Positions 43,892-51,808 of a stretch of 64,000 bases of DNA are shown in pieces. Positions within the stretch are counted from its first letter, which is position 1. The number at the start of each line of letters is the position of its first letter. A program made the position numbers and the translations under genes. A model generated the notes under the pieces. It saw only the letters and a list, made by a program, of their open reading frames with translations. It was not told the DNA's origin and searched no databases. This DNA comes from Methanospirillum lacunae (lineage in GTDB: Archaea > Halobacteriota > Methanomicrobia > Methanomicrobiales > Methanospirillaceae), in NCBI RefSeq assembly GCF_003173355.1, contig NZ_QGMY01000002.1, positions 186,001 through 250,000 on the forward strand, written 5' to 3'.

Positions 43892-44395
43892 TTAAGCGAG
43901 TAGGGCCACAGTGTCAGCCCAGGACTCGATACCGGTGAGGATCGAATCAGACTCGTAGCTTGAAATGGTCACGCTGTCACGCTTGAAAGTGACATTGAAG
44001 TTTTCACCATTTGAGCTGTGAGCTTTGAGTGTACAGCTGAATGAATCCTCAGAACTGTCATGTGAAGGAGTTCCACCCATCGCAGTCCCGAGTGCAGCGG
44101 TCCCCAGGATCGTGGTGATATCAGTGTTGAACGCTGCGGAAGTTGGAGCCTTCACTGAGATCTGACCGACCGTCTTGGCTTCTCCATTTTCATAGATGAC
44201 CTTCCCTGAGTAATACTCAGAACCCCGGACAACAGCGGCAACGGTTTTTCCGGCTGAAGTGTATGAAGTACACCCCCAGGGGTTATTGTCGATCACATCC
44301 TGAACAAGAGCCAGGAAATTCGCAATGGTATCAATCGGACTGGTTAGCTTCCTCTCCGCTGACTTTACTGCACCTTTCGATACAAAATCTGCCAT
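43892..44395 (-). CDS. Beta-rich small protein, first gene of surface operon
   Basis: The 167-residue product is not recognised. It has a helical N-terminus (VSKGAVKSAERKLTSPIDTIANFLALVQDVIDNN), then alternating beta-type sequence with two Cys (GCTSYTSAG, SFSCTLKAH) and many Thr/Ser/Ala/Gly. No signal peptide is visible. A near-perfect TATA box and GGTGGAG ribosome-binding site precede it, which suggests strong expression, as for a structural protein. Surface, viral-like or filament roles are possible; none is shown. Confidence 0.7.
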   Translation of the reverse strand: MADFVSKGAVKSAERKLTSPIDTIANFLALVQDVIDNNPWGCTSYTSAGKTVAAVVRGSEYYSGKVIYENGEAKTVGQISVKAPTSAAFNTDITTILGTAALGTAMGGTPSHDSSEDSFSCTLKAHSSNGENFNVTFKRDSVTISSYESDSILTGIESWADTVALLA

Positions 44396-44444
44396 CTTTT
44401 TATCTCCACCCGGATTATACCGGTATAAATAGATATGCCGCGAG

Positions 44445-44455
44445 TATTTATATAG
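44445..44455 (-). promoter_or_regulatory. TATA box of surface operon
   Basis: On the minus strand this reads CTATATAAATA, a consensus archaeal TATA box. It lies about 50 bp before the ATG at 44395, giving a short leader with the GGTGGAGAT ribosome-binding site. The rest of the 214-bp gap (44396-44609) shows no gene. Confidence 0.6.
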
Positions 44456-44609
44456 AAAAAATTGGGAGTGAAACGAGAAGAGAAAAAAACCGGGATTTAA
44501 AATTTAAGCCCGCCTATGTGTGGGTAGAGGATAATTTCCAGGGATATTAATGTTGTCTGGTAATACATGGAAAAAATGATTATAAAAAATTGAATGAAAG
44601 GATAATCTT

Positions 44610-44822
44610 TCAATTTATGGGCTTAATTACTCGATATAATTCATAGCAAACCCACAAAAATAATCCCATAATAAATAATGCGAAAGAACCAGATGAAAGA
44701 CCATTTAAATAATCAGATAACCGTTGACATACCCAACTAATTCCTAAATATACTGTATATAATAAACCTATTATCAAAATGAGAGCACAACAAATAGCAC
44801 CACCATCATTATTTGATGTCAT
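44610..44822 (-). CDS. Small two-span membrane protein, last gene of TerY-P operon
   Basis: The 70-residue product has two hydrophobic helices (AICCALILIIGLLYTVYLGISWV and SFALFIMGLFLWVCYELY). Its ATG overlaps the stop of the DUF2085 gene by 4 bp, placing it in the kinase/phosphatase operon. No family recognised. Confidence 0.65.
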   Translation of the reverse strand: MTSNNDGGAICCALILIIGLLYTVYLGISWVCQRLSDYLNGLSSGSFALFIMGLFLWVCYELYRVIKPIN

Positions 44823-45238
44823 ATTTTTATCCCTAGGAAGATACCAAATCCAAATAAGAATCCAGTAATTATTCTAATATAATTATTGCTGGTCCGAATA
44901 CCTATCGCCTGAGTTATTCCATCTATTATTAACGGAAGTGATAATATTAGCATATTCATTAAAGAGATAGATAACCCAAGATATTGAAAACTCATACCAC
45001 AAATGATTCCAAATATTATGCCAAGGCATCGGGAACATAAGTATTTCTCGATTCCAAAAAACCGGATTGATCGTTCCGGGATTTTGTGGCAAAGACATAA
45101 TGTTATTGAGTGATTACAGTACGTTAGTTTGATATATGGCCCAATATGGATATCATTACCATATAACATTTTAACTTTATTTGCCTCTTTAGGTGTCTTT
45201 TCTTTCAATAGCCCTTTATCTTTAAGCACTACTTCCAT
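44819..45238 (-). CDS. DUF2085 membrane protein
   Basis: The 139-residue protein has the DUF2085 signature: CHKIPERSIRFFGIEKYLCSRCLGIIFG, then PLIIDGITQAIGIRTSNNYIRIITGFLFG. It has three predicted membrane helices. The invariant Cys residues (CHK and CSRC) could bind metal. DUF2085 proteins have no known activity. The gene overlaps the 3' end of the kinase gene by 10 bp and the next small membrane gene by 4 bp, so it is a firm member of the operon. Confidence 0.85.
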   Translation of the reverse strand: MEVVLKDKGLLKEKTPKEANKVKMLYGNDIHIGPYIKLTYCNHSITLCLCHKIPERSIRFFGIEKYLCSRCLGIIFGIICGMSFQYLGLSISLMNMLILSLPLIIDGITQAIGIRTSNNYIRIITGFLFGFGIFLGIKI

Positions 45239-46743
45239 CCCATTTTTTCATAAGAGAAAACTCTTAAAGTCAGGATTACCCAGATCATATAAAAACACAA
45301 AAATAAACGAGAAAAATATGTAAATCCTTCTGGCGTATAATATTCTAATAAATAATCATTTGATAATAACGATAAAAACATTGACAAACAAACCAAACCC
45401 CAACAAATAATTCCTTTTTTGTCTTTGTAATAGAGATAATAATAAGAAACCAAAATGGCAATTATTGCAAATATATAGTTAAATGATTTAAAAAAGGCAT
45501 AGTAAACTGTGACTGTTAATAATATTTGACTCCCAGATAATAGTTGGGTATAATATGTAGTATCTGAACATCGAGTATAAAAAAAGCCATTATTCGGAGA
45601 AGGATTTTTTTTGACAGTTGTTGTCTGTTTCTGTGGGTTTCTTGTTTGAACAGGAATTGGATTAATGTTTGGAGGGGATGGTTGCCAATTAACTTGGGCT
45701 TGATTTTTCTTTTGAGGATAATAATCTTCGTTTATATTGCACCAGGGACAATGAGTGAGATGATTTAGGTATTTATGATTAGTATTTCGATCGCATAATT
45801 TCAACCGTTTTCTGGTCTTATCAATAACAGTCACCCATTCTCTTGCAGATGGACGTCTTTTCTCATCTTTATGACCATATACAAAGCATCGGATAAATAA
45901 CTCTTGAATTTCTGGGCTTAGTATATCCCAAGGGGGGACATCCTCAGGGGGTCTAACTGATGAGTTTATGTTTCCATAGGGGAATAATCCAAGTCTGATT
46001 TTTTCTATTGGAGAAGATGCACCATTTACGGCTGTACCTATTGCTTGGTATGGGAGTGCATTTTGCATTAAAAATTGAAAGATAATAGTTCCAAGCGCAA
46101 AAAGATCAGAAAATTTTCGATCAAATCCAATTTTTAAGTCTTTCCCAATTAACTCTGGAGGAGTGTATTCAGGAAGACCAACGGTGTTGTAGTATATTTT
46201 ATTATTTACTCTATCAGTAACCTGAAATGAATCACAATCAATGTAAGCGACATTAGCTCTCAAATTCACTAAAATGTTATTTGACTGTAGATCACCAACA
46301 CAATAGCCTTTGTCATGTAATGAATCAAGAACTGTGGCAATATTCCGACTAGTTACCAAGGCATGATCCCAATTCACCAAAACCTGATTATCGTCTCTAT
46401 CTGTTGGACAATAGTAATAATGAGCTGGTTTGTATGATTTTACATCAATAAGAGGCATTATTATGCCTGCGAATGATGCCCCTCTATTATCATAATATAA
46501 AATATCATTCGGCCATGCTATTTGGACTCTACCCTTTGCAGTAAATATGTTAGAGGGAGGATTATTAACCATATATTTTAATTTTCTACACCTCTCCGGA
46601 TTACGTTGAAGTTTATCTGTGTAAATTTTTGCACAAAGATCAGGGCTCCCAATGATTGGAAAAATGCCCCCCTCAGCGCCTCTCCCAAATTCGGGGCCTA
46701 ATTCAACCTTATTTCCTTTTGAATTATAATAAATTGAATTCAC
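45229..46743 (-). CDS. Membrane-anchored Ser/Thr protein kinase (TerY-P triad type)
   Basis: The 504-residue protein has an eukaryotic-type kinase domain at about 12-320: Gly-rich loop GRGAEGGIF, ATP-binding Lys in CAKIY, catalytic loop YCVGDLQSNNILVN (Asp present; the usual HRD is GD) and DCD in place of DFG, then GLPEYTPPELIG as APE-like end. A Cys pair (CPWCNINEDYY) resembles a zinc knuckle. A proline-rich linker and three membrane helices follow (about 395-495). The kinase overlaps the PP2C gene by 4 bp. Together with PP2C and vWA genes it matches the TerY-P phosphorylation triad. Confidence 0.88.
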   Translation of the reverse strand: MNSIYYNSKGNKVELGPEFGRGAEGGIFPIIGSPDLCAKIYTDKLQRNPERCRKLKYMVNNPPSNIFTAKGRVQIAWPNDILYYDNRGASFAGIIMPLIDVKSYKPAHYYYCPTDRDDNQVLVNWDHALVTSRNIATVLDSLHDKGYCVGDLQSNNILVNLRANVAYIDCDSFQVTDRVNNKIYYNTVGLPEYTPPELIGKDLKIGFDRKFSDLFALGTIIFQFLMQNALPYQAIGTAVNGASSPIEKIRLGLFPYGNINSSVRPPEDVPPWDILSPEIQELFIRCFVYGHKDEKRRPSAREWVTVIDKTRKRLKLCDRNTNHKYLNHLTHCPWCNINEDYYPQKKNQAQVNWQPSPPNINPIPVQTRNPQKQTTTVKKNPSPNNGFFYTRCSDTTYYTQLLSGSQILLTVTVYYAFFKSFNYIFAIIAILVSYYYLYYKDKKGIICWGLVCLSMFLSLLSNDYLLEYYTPEGFTYFSRLFLCFYMIWVILTLRVFSYEKMGWK

Positions 46744-47597
46744 TCCTTAACAAGAATTACCAGGGTTTTATCGTCACTTGATACTAAAGCAAATTTATTA
46801 TTAAGGACACGCTCCATTTCTGCAATAGATTCTTCTTCATTGGTTTGAGATTTAGCCCATGAAAATAAATATTTAAACCCATTAGAATTAACAACCCATT
46901 TTCCATCAATTTTTTGCATTAAAGCATCTTGAACACCATCCGTAAAAACGGCAATATTGTTAAAATTCGAAGTTTTTCTAACAATAACAAATTCTTTCCA
47001 TTGATCAGATGTTATTGGAATAACCTCATTCCGATATTCAAGGTTATTCGGTTCAGAAATTAGAAAAATATCATCACCATATGATGAAACCACTGCTCCA
47101 TCACCGATTTGAGAAACTGCACAATTATTACCATCAATAAGGACAATGATTAACGTACAGGCTAAATCTTGGAGATTATACTTATTTATTAAAGAATAAT
47201 CGACAAGATTAGTTCTTGTTTCCTCAATTACTTGAAAAACAATTTCTTCAATATTTATATCATCTAAGTAACTCTCAACATACATCTTCTGGATTAAATC
47301 AATAGCAGACTTAACACAAAACTTCGCTCCAATATCTGAAAAGGGTGCAGATCCTAACCCATCTGCAATGGCTATAATACCTTTATTTTTATCCAAAATC
47401 TTGTAGTTACAAGCATCTTGACAAGGGATATCTGAGGTAATATGCGAGGGTCCTCTAATTGAGAGTCCAAATATCTTTAAATTTATATTTTCTTCTAGAT
47501 CTGATGTTTGCAGATTATTTTGATTTAGATCTGAGGTTTCTATTGTTGGGCAATTTGGTGCAAAAACTTTAAAAAAAGAGACTTTTTTAAAATCCAT
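46740..47597 (-). CDS. PP2C-family protein phosphatase
   Basis: The 285-residue protein has the PP2C metal-binding motifs in order: IPCQDACNY, IIAIADGLGSA, ACTLIIVLIDG, QIGDGAVVS, IAVFTDGVQD and the final SDDKTLVIL. It is predicted to dephosphorylate Ser/Thr residues with Mn2+ or Mg2+. Its stop overlaps the kinase start, so the two opposing activities are made together. The vWA gene is 37 bp upstream. The cluster is AT-rich compared with the core genes. Confidence 0.9.
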   Translation of the reverse strand: MDFKKVSFFKVFAPNCPTIETSDLNQNNLQTSDLEENINLKIFGLSIRGPSHITSDIPCQDACNYKILDKNKGIIAIADGLGSAPFSDIGAKFCVKSAIDLIQKMYVESYLDDINIEEIVFQVIEETRTNLVDYSLINKYNLQDLACTLIIVLIDGNNCAVSQIGDGAVVSSYGDDIFLISEPNNLEYRNEVIPITSDQWKEFVIVRKTSNFNNIAVFTDGVQDALMQKIDGKWVVNSNGFKYLFSWAKSQTNEEESIAEMERVLNNKFALVSSDDKTLVILVKE

Positions 47598-47634
47598 TTA
47601 ATCATTTTTTATTACGAATATCTAAAAAATCTCA

Positions 47635-48309
47635 TCAATCTGCAGTACCCCAGTCAGTCTGAGGAAGCGGGGTTGAGATTCCAGGACTACTTCGACTTAA
47701 CGCTAAACTGCTTGCTGCAAACCAATCAAACATGTTATCCCAATTATTTGGCTTTAATCTTAATGGAGCACGTGCAGAGAGTGTCTTCAGAAAATCCATA
47801 TTAACCTCATCACCGACTGCTACTTTATAAAAAGAAAAATGCTTATTTGCCTCTCCATCTTTTAATTCTTGGACTACTTGATTATAGAGTGATTTATCCA
47901 TTGTCATATCATTGTCTGTGGCGTCAGTAATCAAGAAAATCCAGGGTCGAAAATAATCCGTTCCATTTTGAGCATATTGTTCTTTACGGCTTTTTATTAA
48001 TTCAATTGATTTTAAGATTCCCATTCCCATTGTTGTCCATCCACCAGCGGATAGGGGTTTAATATCAAATTCTTTGATTGAAGAAAATGGATGTTCGACA
48101 GTGACATTATCGTTAAATGATACTAAGGCGAGTTCTACTCTCTTACACGCTAAAGAATCATTCAATATTTTATCCTGATATAATTTAATGCCACGATTTA
48201 CTCCATCAATCCCTTCCCCAATCATCGAACCGGAGGTATCGACTAGTAAGACAGTAGCCACTTTAGGTTCCCGTTTATCTAAAATTGGCATCTCTTCTAA
48301 TCCTGACAT
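47635..48309 (-). CDS. von Willebrand factor A domain protein, TerY-like
   Basis: The 224-residue single vWA domain has the MIDAS motif DTSGSM (about residues 24-29), the second metal ligand Thr in GGWTTMGMG, and the Asp in LITDATDND. It is cytoplasmic by sequence. TerY-like vWA proteins are the first part of the TerY-P triad with PP2C and kinase, thought to act in a stress response linked to tellurite-resistance (Ter) proteins. No other Ter genes (TerB/C/D) are visible here. Confidence 0.9.
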   Translation of the reverse strand: MSGLEEMPILDKREPKVATVLLVDTSGSMIGEGIDGVNRGIKLYQDKILNDSLACKRVELALVSFNDNVTVEHPFSSIKEFDIKPLSAGGWTTMGMGILKSIELIKSRKEQYAQNGTDYFRPWIFLITDATDNDMTMDKSLYNQVVQELKDGEANKHFSFYKVAVGDEVNMDFLKTLSARAPLRLKPNNWDNMFDWFAASSLALSRSSPGISTPLPQTDWGTAD

Positions 48310-48425
48310 GAAGAGATCATTATTTTATTGGATATTTGTATATTTCGAAATCTCCCTTAAAGGGGTCTCTCTTATACGTCACCGTAATATTGGAGATTTG
48401 TCCAACTCAATGAAAACTATCTTTC

Positions 48426-48743
48426 TCACTCCACCGGAACCCACAAAGCCGCCTTCTTCCCCGGACTCGCAATCATCCCCAGAACCTGACGAACAATAGC
48501 ACAGTACATCTGTCCACCAACCGGAATGTAAAACTTAATGGCGAGTTGACGCACTGAAAGACTGCTGATCCCTTCCTGTAAATTCACCGGATCGAGAGGA
48601 AGTTCTACAGCATTTGAAATGATATTCACCACATCTGATACCGGGATATCATGTGTTCCCTCACCATCAATCTCTATCAGAACACAATCCCCGACGATCC
48701 GCAATCTCCCCACTTTTTTGAATGTCTCATAGTACCAGACCAT
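48426..48743 (-). CDS. Unknown protein, founder copy of a fragmented local family
   Basis: The 105-residue soluble product starts MVWYYETFKKVGRLRIVGD. The ATG at 48743 is chosen for the strong ribosome-binding site GGAGGATTTTT just before it. It ends with YCAIVRQVLGMIASPGKKAAL. Fragments related to its first 10 residues lie at 50041-50121, and to its C-terminal part at 51726-51770, so this is the one intact member of a small locally duplicated family. No function recognised. Confidence 0.7.
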   Translation of the reverse strand: MVWYYETFKKVGRLRIVGDCVLIEIDGEGTHDIPVSDVVNIISNAVELPLDPVNLQEGISSLSVRQLAIKFYIPVGGQMYCAIVRQVLGMIASPGKKAALWVPVE

Positions 48744-49189
48744 AAAAATCCTCCAGTGGGGAGAGAGGGAAGAAAAGGGCACAAAATTCTCAAATTATTA
48801 AAATTTATTTTATATCTTTATAATGAATATATTGAAAGATATCATAAAAAACTTTTGCATATCCCCAAAGCACTGATACTTTGAGACCTTTTTCAGAAAT
48901 TTAACATAATAATATATGGTTTTCAACCTGAATTGACCTCTTGCTGAAATCTGTTTTGAGTTATGTTGCAACCCATTAAGAATTGATATAAAAGTGTACG
49001 CGTGTTGATAAGTGTGCCTGCTCCGATCAAACCCATTCTCACATCGGCCCGTGCTGGTCTTATCTAGAAGATAATAGAATTTCATGCTATTGAGGGACAG
49101 GGCTTTGTGTGACCGATATGAACGTATCGGATAGTGATGGGAGGGCTCATTCGTGTATATCTGTGCATTGTAATCTTTATGGAACAATT
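48744..49189. other. Gap with no supported gene
   Basis: This stretch contains an open frame on the minus strand (48810-49187) whose composition is not protein-like, and no hairpin or repeat that stands out. A short frame beginning MGLIGAGTLINTRTLLYQFL is also open on the minus strand but lacks a ribosome-binding site. It may be decayed sequence of the same accessory cluster. Confidence 0.4.
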
Positions 49190-49663
49190 CTACCTCGTAA
49201 TGCCATCAAAAATCATGAGACTGACTAGAATACCTCCAATGAAAAGAAAAGCCCAGAATCCGATGACAATTACCCCCATTATCCACGTTATTAATTGCGG
49301 GAATATCAAAAAAGGTGCTATAAACAATCCCACAACCATAACCACGAGCACAGCCGCCCATGATCCGTTGTGAGGGTTGTCAATGAGATACAGTTCCCCT
49401 GAATTTGTATAGCTATGTGCGACTAGAATCTTATCAGATGCATCCATAGCGATAACCCCATGAGGCCATTTCTTCTCCAAACGTTCCATACGGGCATGGG
49501 GCACTCTCCCTTTCCATCTATCAGAGATCCCATTATCCATACGTATTCCCCAGATATCATTGGGGGTAATATCCGGATGTTCCCATGCTGCCCGTAAGAG
49601 ATCCATCAGGTCGTTTATATTCTTCCCATCCCATGCTCTAATGCTTTGCAAAAGGTAGTGCAT
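49190..49663 (-). CDS. Membrane protein of unknown function
   Basis: The product, about 157 residues from the start MHYLLQSIRAWDGKNIND, has a soluble N-terminal part with beta-type segments (HGVIAMDASDKILVAHSYTNSGELYLIDNP). Two C-terminal membrane helices follow (WAAVLVVMVVGLFIAPFLI and IMGVIVIGFWAFLFIGGILV). A G-rich ribosome-binding site precedes the start, so the longer in-frame start at 49687 is less likely. It appears intact although its neighbours are broken. Confidence 0.7.
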   Translation of the reverse strand: MHYLLQSIRAWDGKNINDLMDLLRAAWEHPDITPNDIWGIRMDNGISDRWKGRVPHARMERLEKKWPHGVIAMDASDKILVAHSYTNSGELYLIDNPHNGSWAAVLVVMVVGLFIAPFLIFPQLITWIMGVIVIGFWAFLFIGGILVSLMIFDGITR

Positions 49664-49731
49664 GCGGTCCCCCCCATAATTGATCATTCTTTCTTATCGG
49701 AGATGATAAAAATGTTCACGGTCAGAAGTCT

Positions 49732-50018
49732 TTATCTTGATAAAACCTTTTTCGAAATCTCTGCCTCTTTTTCTCCAGCGATGAGAACCAAAATGACATC
49801 ATTTCTGCACTCTTCGAAAAGGGTATCAAAGTGGAGGGTAGTATATTGAGAACTAATGCTCCACTCAACCTCTGACCGCATTCTGAACGTCTGCCTTCTC
49901 GTTTTTGGTAAATGAGCAAATCAGTTAATTCCGGAAAGATACGCTCTCTGTATGCCTCTGCCTCATTGATATTTCGAAAGCCCAGTTTGGATATGCAGTC
50001 GCAAACCACGACTACCAT
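49732..50018 (-). pseudogene. Frameshifted remnant or two overlapping small frames
   Basis: The upstream part reads MVVVVCDCISKLGFRNINEAEAYRERIFPELTDLL and loses protein character after residue 37. The natural-looking continuation (DTLFEECRNDVILVLIAGEKEAEISKKVLSR) is in another frame and could be read as its own 49-residue ORF (49732-49881, starting MRSEVEWSISSQYTTLHFD). One gene broken by a frameshift is the simplest reading. No family recognised. Confidence 0.45.
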
Positions 50019-50040
50019 GTCTTTCTTGACGTTCGGACTG

Positions 50041-50121
50041 TTATTCTGTACTCATTGCCCCTCCCCGGTCCAGCCCGACGAAAAAGATCGCTTTTTTAAA
50101 AGTTTAATAGTACCAGACCAT
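50041..50121 (-). pseudogene. Truncated copy of the 48426 protein family with premature stop
   Basis: The frame reads MVWYY, stop (TAA), TFKK, matching MVWYYETFKK of the intact gene at 48743 with the Glu codon replaced by TAA. Similarity ends after this, and the rest is unrelated. A ribosome-binding site (TTGGAGAAG) is still present. This is a duplicated 5' end that has lost its body. Confidence 0.6.
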
Positions 50122-50164
50122 AATCTTCTCCAAGGGGAGATCGAAAAGAATAGATCTGAAAAAA

Positions 50165-50428
50165 TCACACCTTCCCGGAGATGGCATGAATAATATGCCG
50201 GTTCACTGTTCCATCATCCGCGAATAATTTCGGTGACTCATAACAGGTCCGACCAAACCGGAGAACCGGAGCCTCCTGAGGGAAACACCCGAGAACCCGG
50301 AGATCAATAATCGACTCTTTCGTTTATAGGTCCTTCTCTTCAAATTCTATACCGAGCCCTTTCAAAGTCGCTTTTAATTTATCACAGTTCGGGCAGTTTT
50401 TCATTGTGTGGACAATAATCTGATTCAT
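50165..50428 (-). pseudogene. Glutaredoxin-like gene with one premature stop
   Basis: The frame begins MNQIIVHTMKNCPNCDKLK, a thioredoxin-fold start with a CPNC redox site, as in glutaredoxin/NrdH-like proteins. Codon 35 is TAA (50324-50326). The same frame then continues to a natural stop with a glutaredoxin-like C-terminal half (TKESIIDLRVLGCFPQEAPVLRF, then HIIHAISGKV), total 87 codons. A single base change explains the stop. A ribosome-binding site (GGTGA) remains. Confidence 0.65.
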
Positions 50429-50476
50429 AATTCACCGATGCAAGTCGGGCCGTCGCTCCGCTCCGGCCCTCCCTCC

Positions 50477-50492
50477 ATTCATTCATTCATTC
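50477..50492. repeat. ATTC tetranucleotide repeat
   Basis: Four tandem ATTC units followed by ATTT at the 3' end of the small Cys-rich frame. It overlaps the coding end at 50487-50492 and looks like simple slippage expansion. Confidence 0.7.
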
Positions 50493-50636
50493 ATTTTTCT
50501 GCAATTCACAGGTATCTGGGTTATTCAGCGGATCGGGTATCGGAATGTGGTATTCATCGCAGCAAAAACCAGATCTTACAATCATCACGAAGGGGCATGT
50601 TTTACAATTTATAACGATAATAACCCGAGAGCCCAT
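50487..50636 (-). CDS. Small Cys-rich protein
   Basis: The 49-residue frame begins MGSRVIIVINCKTCPFVMIV and carries five Cys (CKTC, CC and a final Cys in PDTCEL), a spacing that could bind zinc or an FeS cluster. Its ATG overlaps the final stop of the exonuclease pseudogene (TAATG), as in translational coupling. It is too short for firm identification, but codon use and Cys order look real. Confidence 0.5.
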   Translation of the reverse strand: MGSRVIIVINCKTCPFVMIVRSGFCCDEYHIPIPDPLNNPDTCELQKNE

Positions 50637-51116
50637 TACCGGAGAACCTCCATAGTGCAGATAGAATCCTCATTTGCATACCGCCAGATTTCCTGATCTA
50701 TCCCGGAAAAGAAAATCTCCTTACAGGCTTCGGTATCCACAAGAGCATCATGTCAGTCGATGAGATCCGCTCTCACAATGATTTTGTATGCCTCTGCCAG
50801 TTTCGGAAATTTAAAGCCTCTACCGAAACCTCGTGACAGTTGACAAAAGGTGGGAGAGTTTACCATTGTGTAAAATTGTGGCTTCGACAGTTGATTACTG
50901 TTTATTTTAGCTCTCAAGCATTCACTTCTGATAACATTCCGGTCATACTGCAGAATCCGGGATTGTGAATCCATCCGGTTTTATAAACCTGCTATCTTCT
51001 AGAATTATCTCTCCGGCTGCGGTCGCAAGCAGCCAGGCGATTTCAACAACCCGATCTTTGTGTACATCAGTACCGGTCGTTTCAGTGTCAAAAATAAAAA
51101 TGTGATTCGGCCTCAT
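50636..51116 (-). pseudogene. DnaQ-like 3'-5' exonuclease, inactivated
   Basis: The frame begins MRPNHIFIFDTETTGTDVHKDRVVEIAWLL, the ExoI motif of DEDDh exonucleases (Asp and Glu in FDTETTG). It stops at TGA (50943-50945) after FTIPDSAV. Later sequence in other frames restores family features: FPKLAEAYKIIV, then in-frame TGA (50753-50755) and HDALVDTEACKEIFF, the ExoIII His-Asp motif. The middle also differs from the family. So the gene has at least one frameshift and one nonsense change. It starts inside the stop of the 51113 gene (ATGA). Confidence 0.75.
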
Positions 51117-51463
51117 AATTTCTTCTTATCCATACGCAACCTCACCAGATCCACAATATGAGACAATCCAGAAGCCGGGCGTTGGCGATAAACCTCTGTT
51201 CCAGGTATCCGGTTTTCAACTGCAGTGATCACCATCTTGAGCGGGATATCATGCATCTTGCCAAGATTCAGGTATTTCTCCGGATGACTGGATATCTCCT
51301 CTTCTATCACATTTCTGGGGATGATCGTTTTTTCTTTAATCTGAATGGCTTCTATCGCGGCTTTTATTTCAAATGTAAATTTATCGGTATTTCTGGGTAT
51401 TATTGCACCTCCACGTCTGCTATTCCATACATGATTTTTCCCTAACCAGAACAATACTGACAA
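51113..51463 (-). CDS. Unknown protein, start codon apparently lost
   Basis: The open frame has good protein character from about PRNTDKFTFEIKAAIEAIQIKEKTIIPRNVIEEEISSHPE to the end (RMDKKKL), but no ATG or GTG. A perfect ribosome-binding site GGAGGTG (51406-51412, minus) stands before ATA-ATA (51398-51403), as if ATG had become ATA. A TTG at 51463 would add 20 unlikely residues. The stop overlaps the exonuclease start, so this was the first gene of the cluster. No family recognised. Confidence 0.55.
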   Translation of the reverse strand: MSVLFWLGKNHVWNSRRGGAIIPRNTDKFTFEIKAAIEAIQIKEKTIIPRNVIEEEISSHPEKYLNLGKMHDIPLKMVITAVENRIPGTEVYRQRPASGLSHIVDLVRLRMDKKKL

Positions 51464-51725
51464 TCAGGAAAAAGTTATCATGAAGGGGTCTGAAGCTTTG
51501 TGAATGGAACTTGGTTTGTCTATCACAAAACCTGATAAAAGACTTTGTGAGGGGAGAACTGACAACACTTCGAATGCGTATCCGGCGGAAAGAGCAGGGA
51601 GTAGAAGAGGGGTTTCACTTTTATTTATTATCTTGTCCCCTCATTTCGGAAAATTTAGATTAGCCAATTCGCAATCCGTGGGGTTATGTAACGTACTCTT
51701 ACCTCATCTAATAACATTAACCGAC

Positions 51726-51770
51726 TTTTTCCCGGACTCTCAATCAAATTCAGAATCTTACGAATAATAA
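51726..51770 (-). pseudogene. C-terminal fragment of the 48426 protein family
   Basis: The minus strand reads LLIIRKILNLIESPGK, parallel to YCAIVRQVLGMIASPGK of the intact gene (48426-48743). DNA identity over about 45 bp is also evident by eye, with CCGGACTC and CAATCA shared. The match ends on both sides, so it is a leftover of another copy. The surrounding 51464-51808 has no other recognisable gene. Confidence 0.5.
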
Positions 51771-51808
51771 GGAGAGTTATTCGAAAAATTATTCTTTGCC
51801 ATCTCAAA

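Noticed and set aside
43892-44395. Assignment as the Methanospirillum sheath protein
   Set aside because: Size, two Cys and strong promoter are tempting, but there is no signal peptide and I cannot verify the sheath sequence from memory.
48810-49187. 125-codon frame on the minus strand
   Set aside because: Residue pattern is erratic, with no start signal and no family resemblance; treated as chance or decayed sequence.
50041-51116. Stop-codon readthrough or recoding (several in-frame TAA and TGA)
   Set aside because: Both TAA and TGA occur, along with frameshifts, a truncated copy and a lost start codon. Simple gene decay explains all of them, and no recoding signal is visible.
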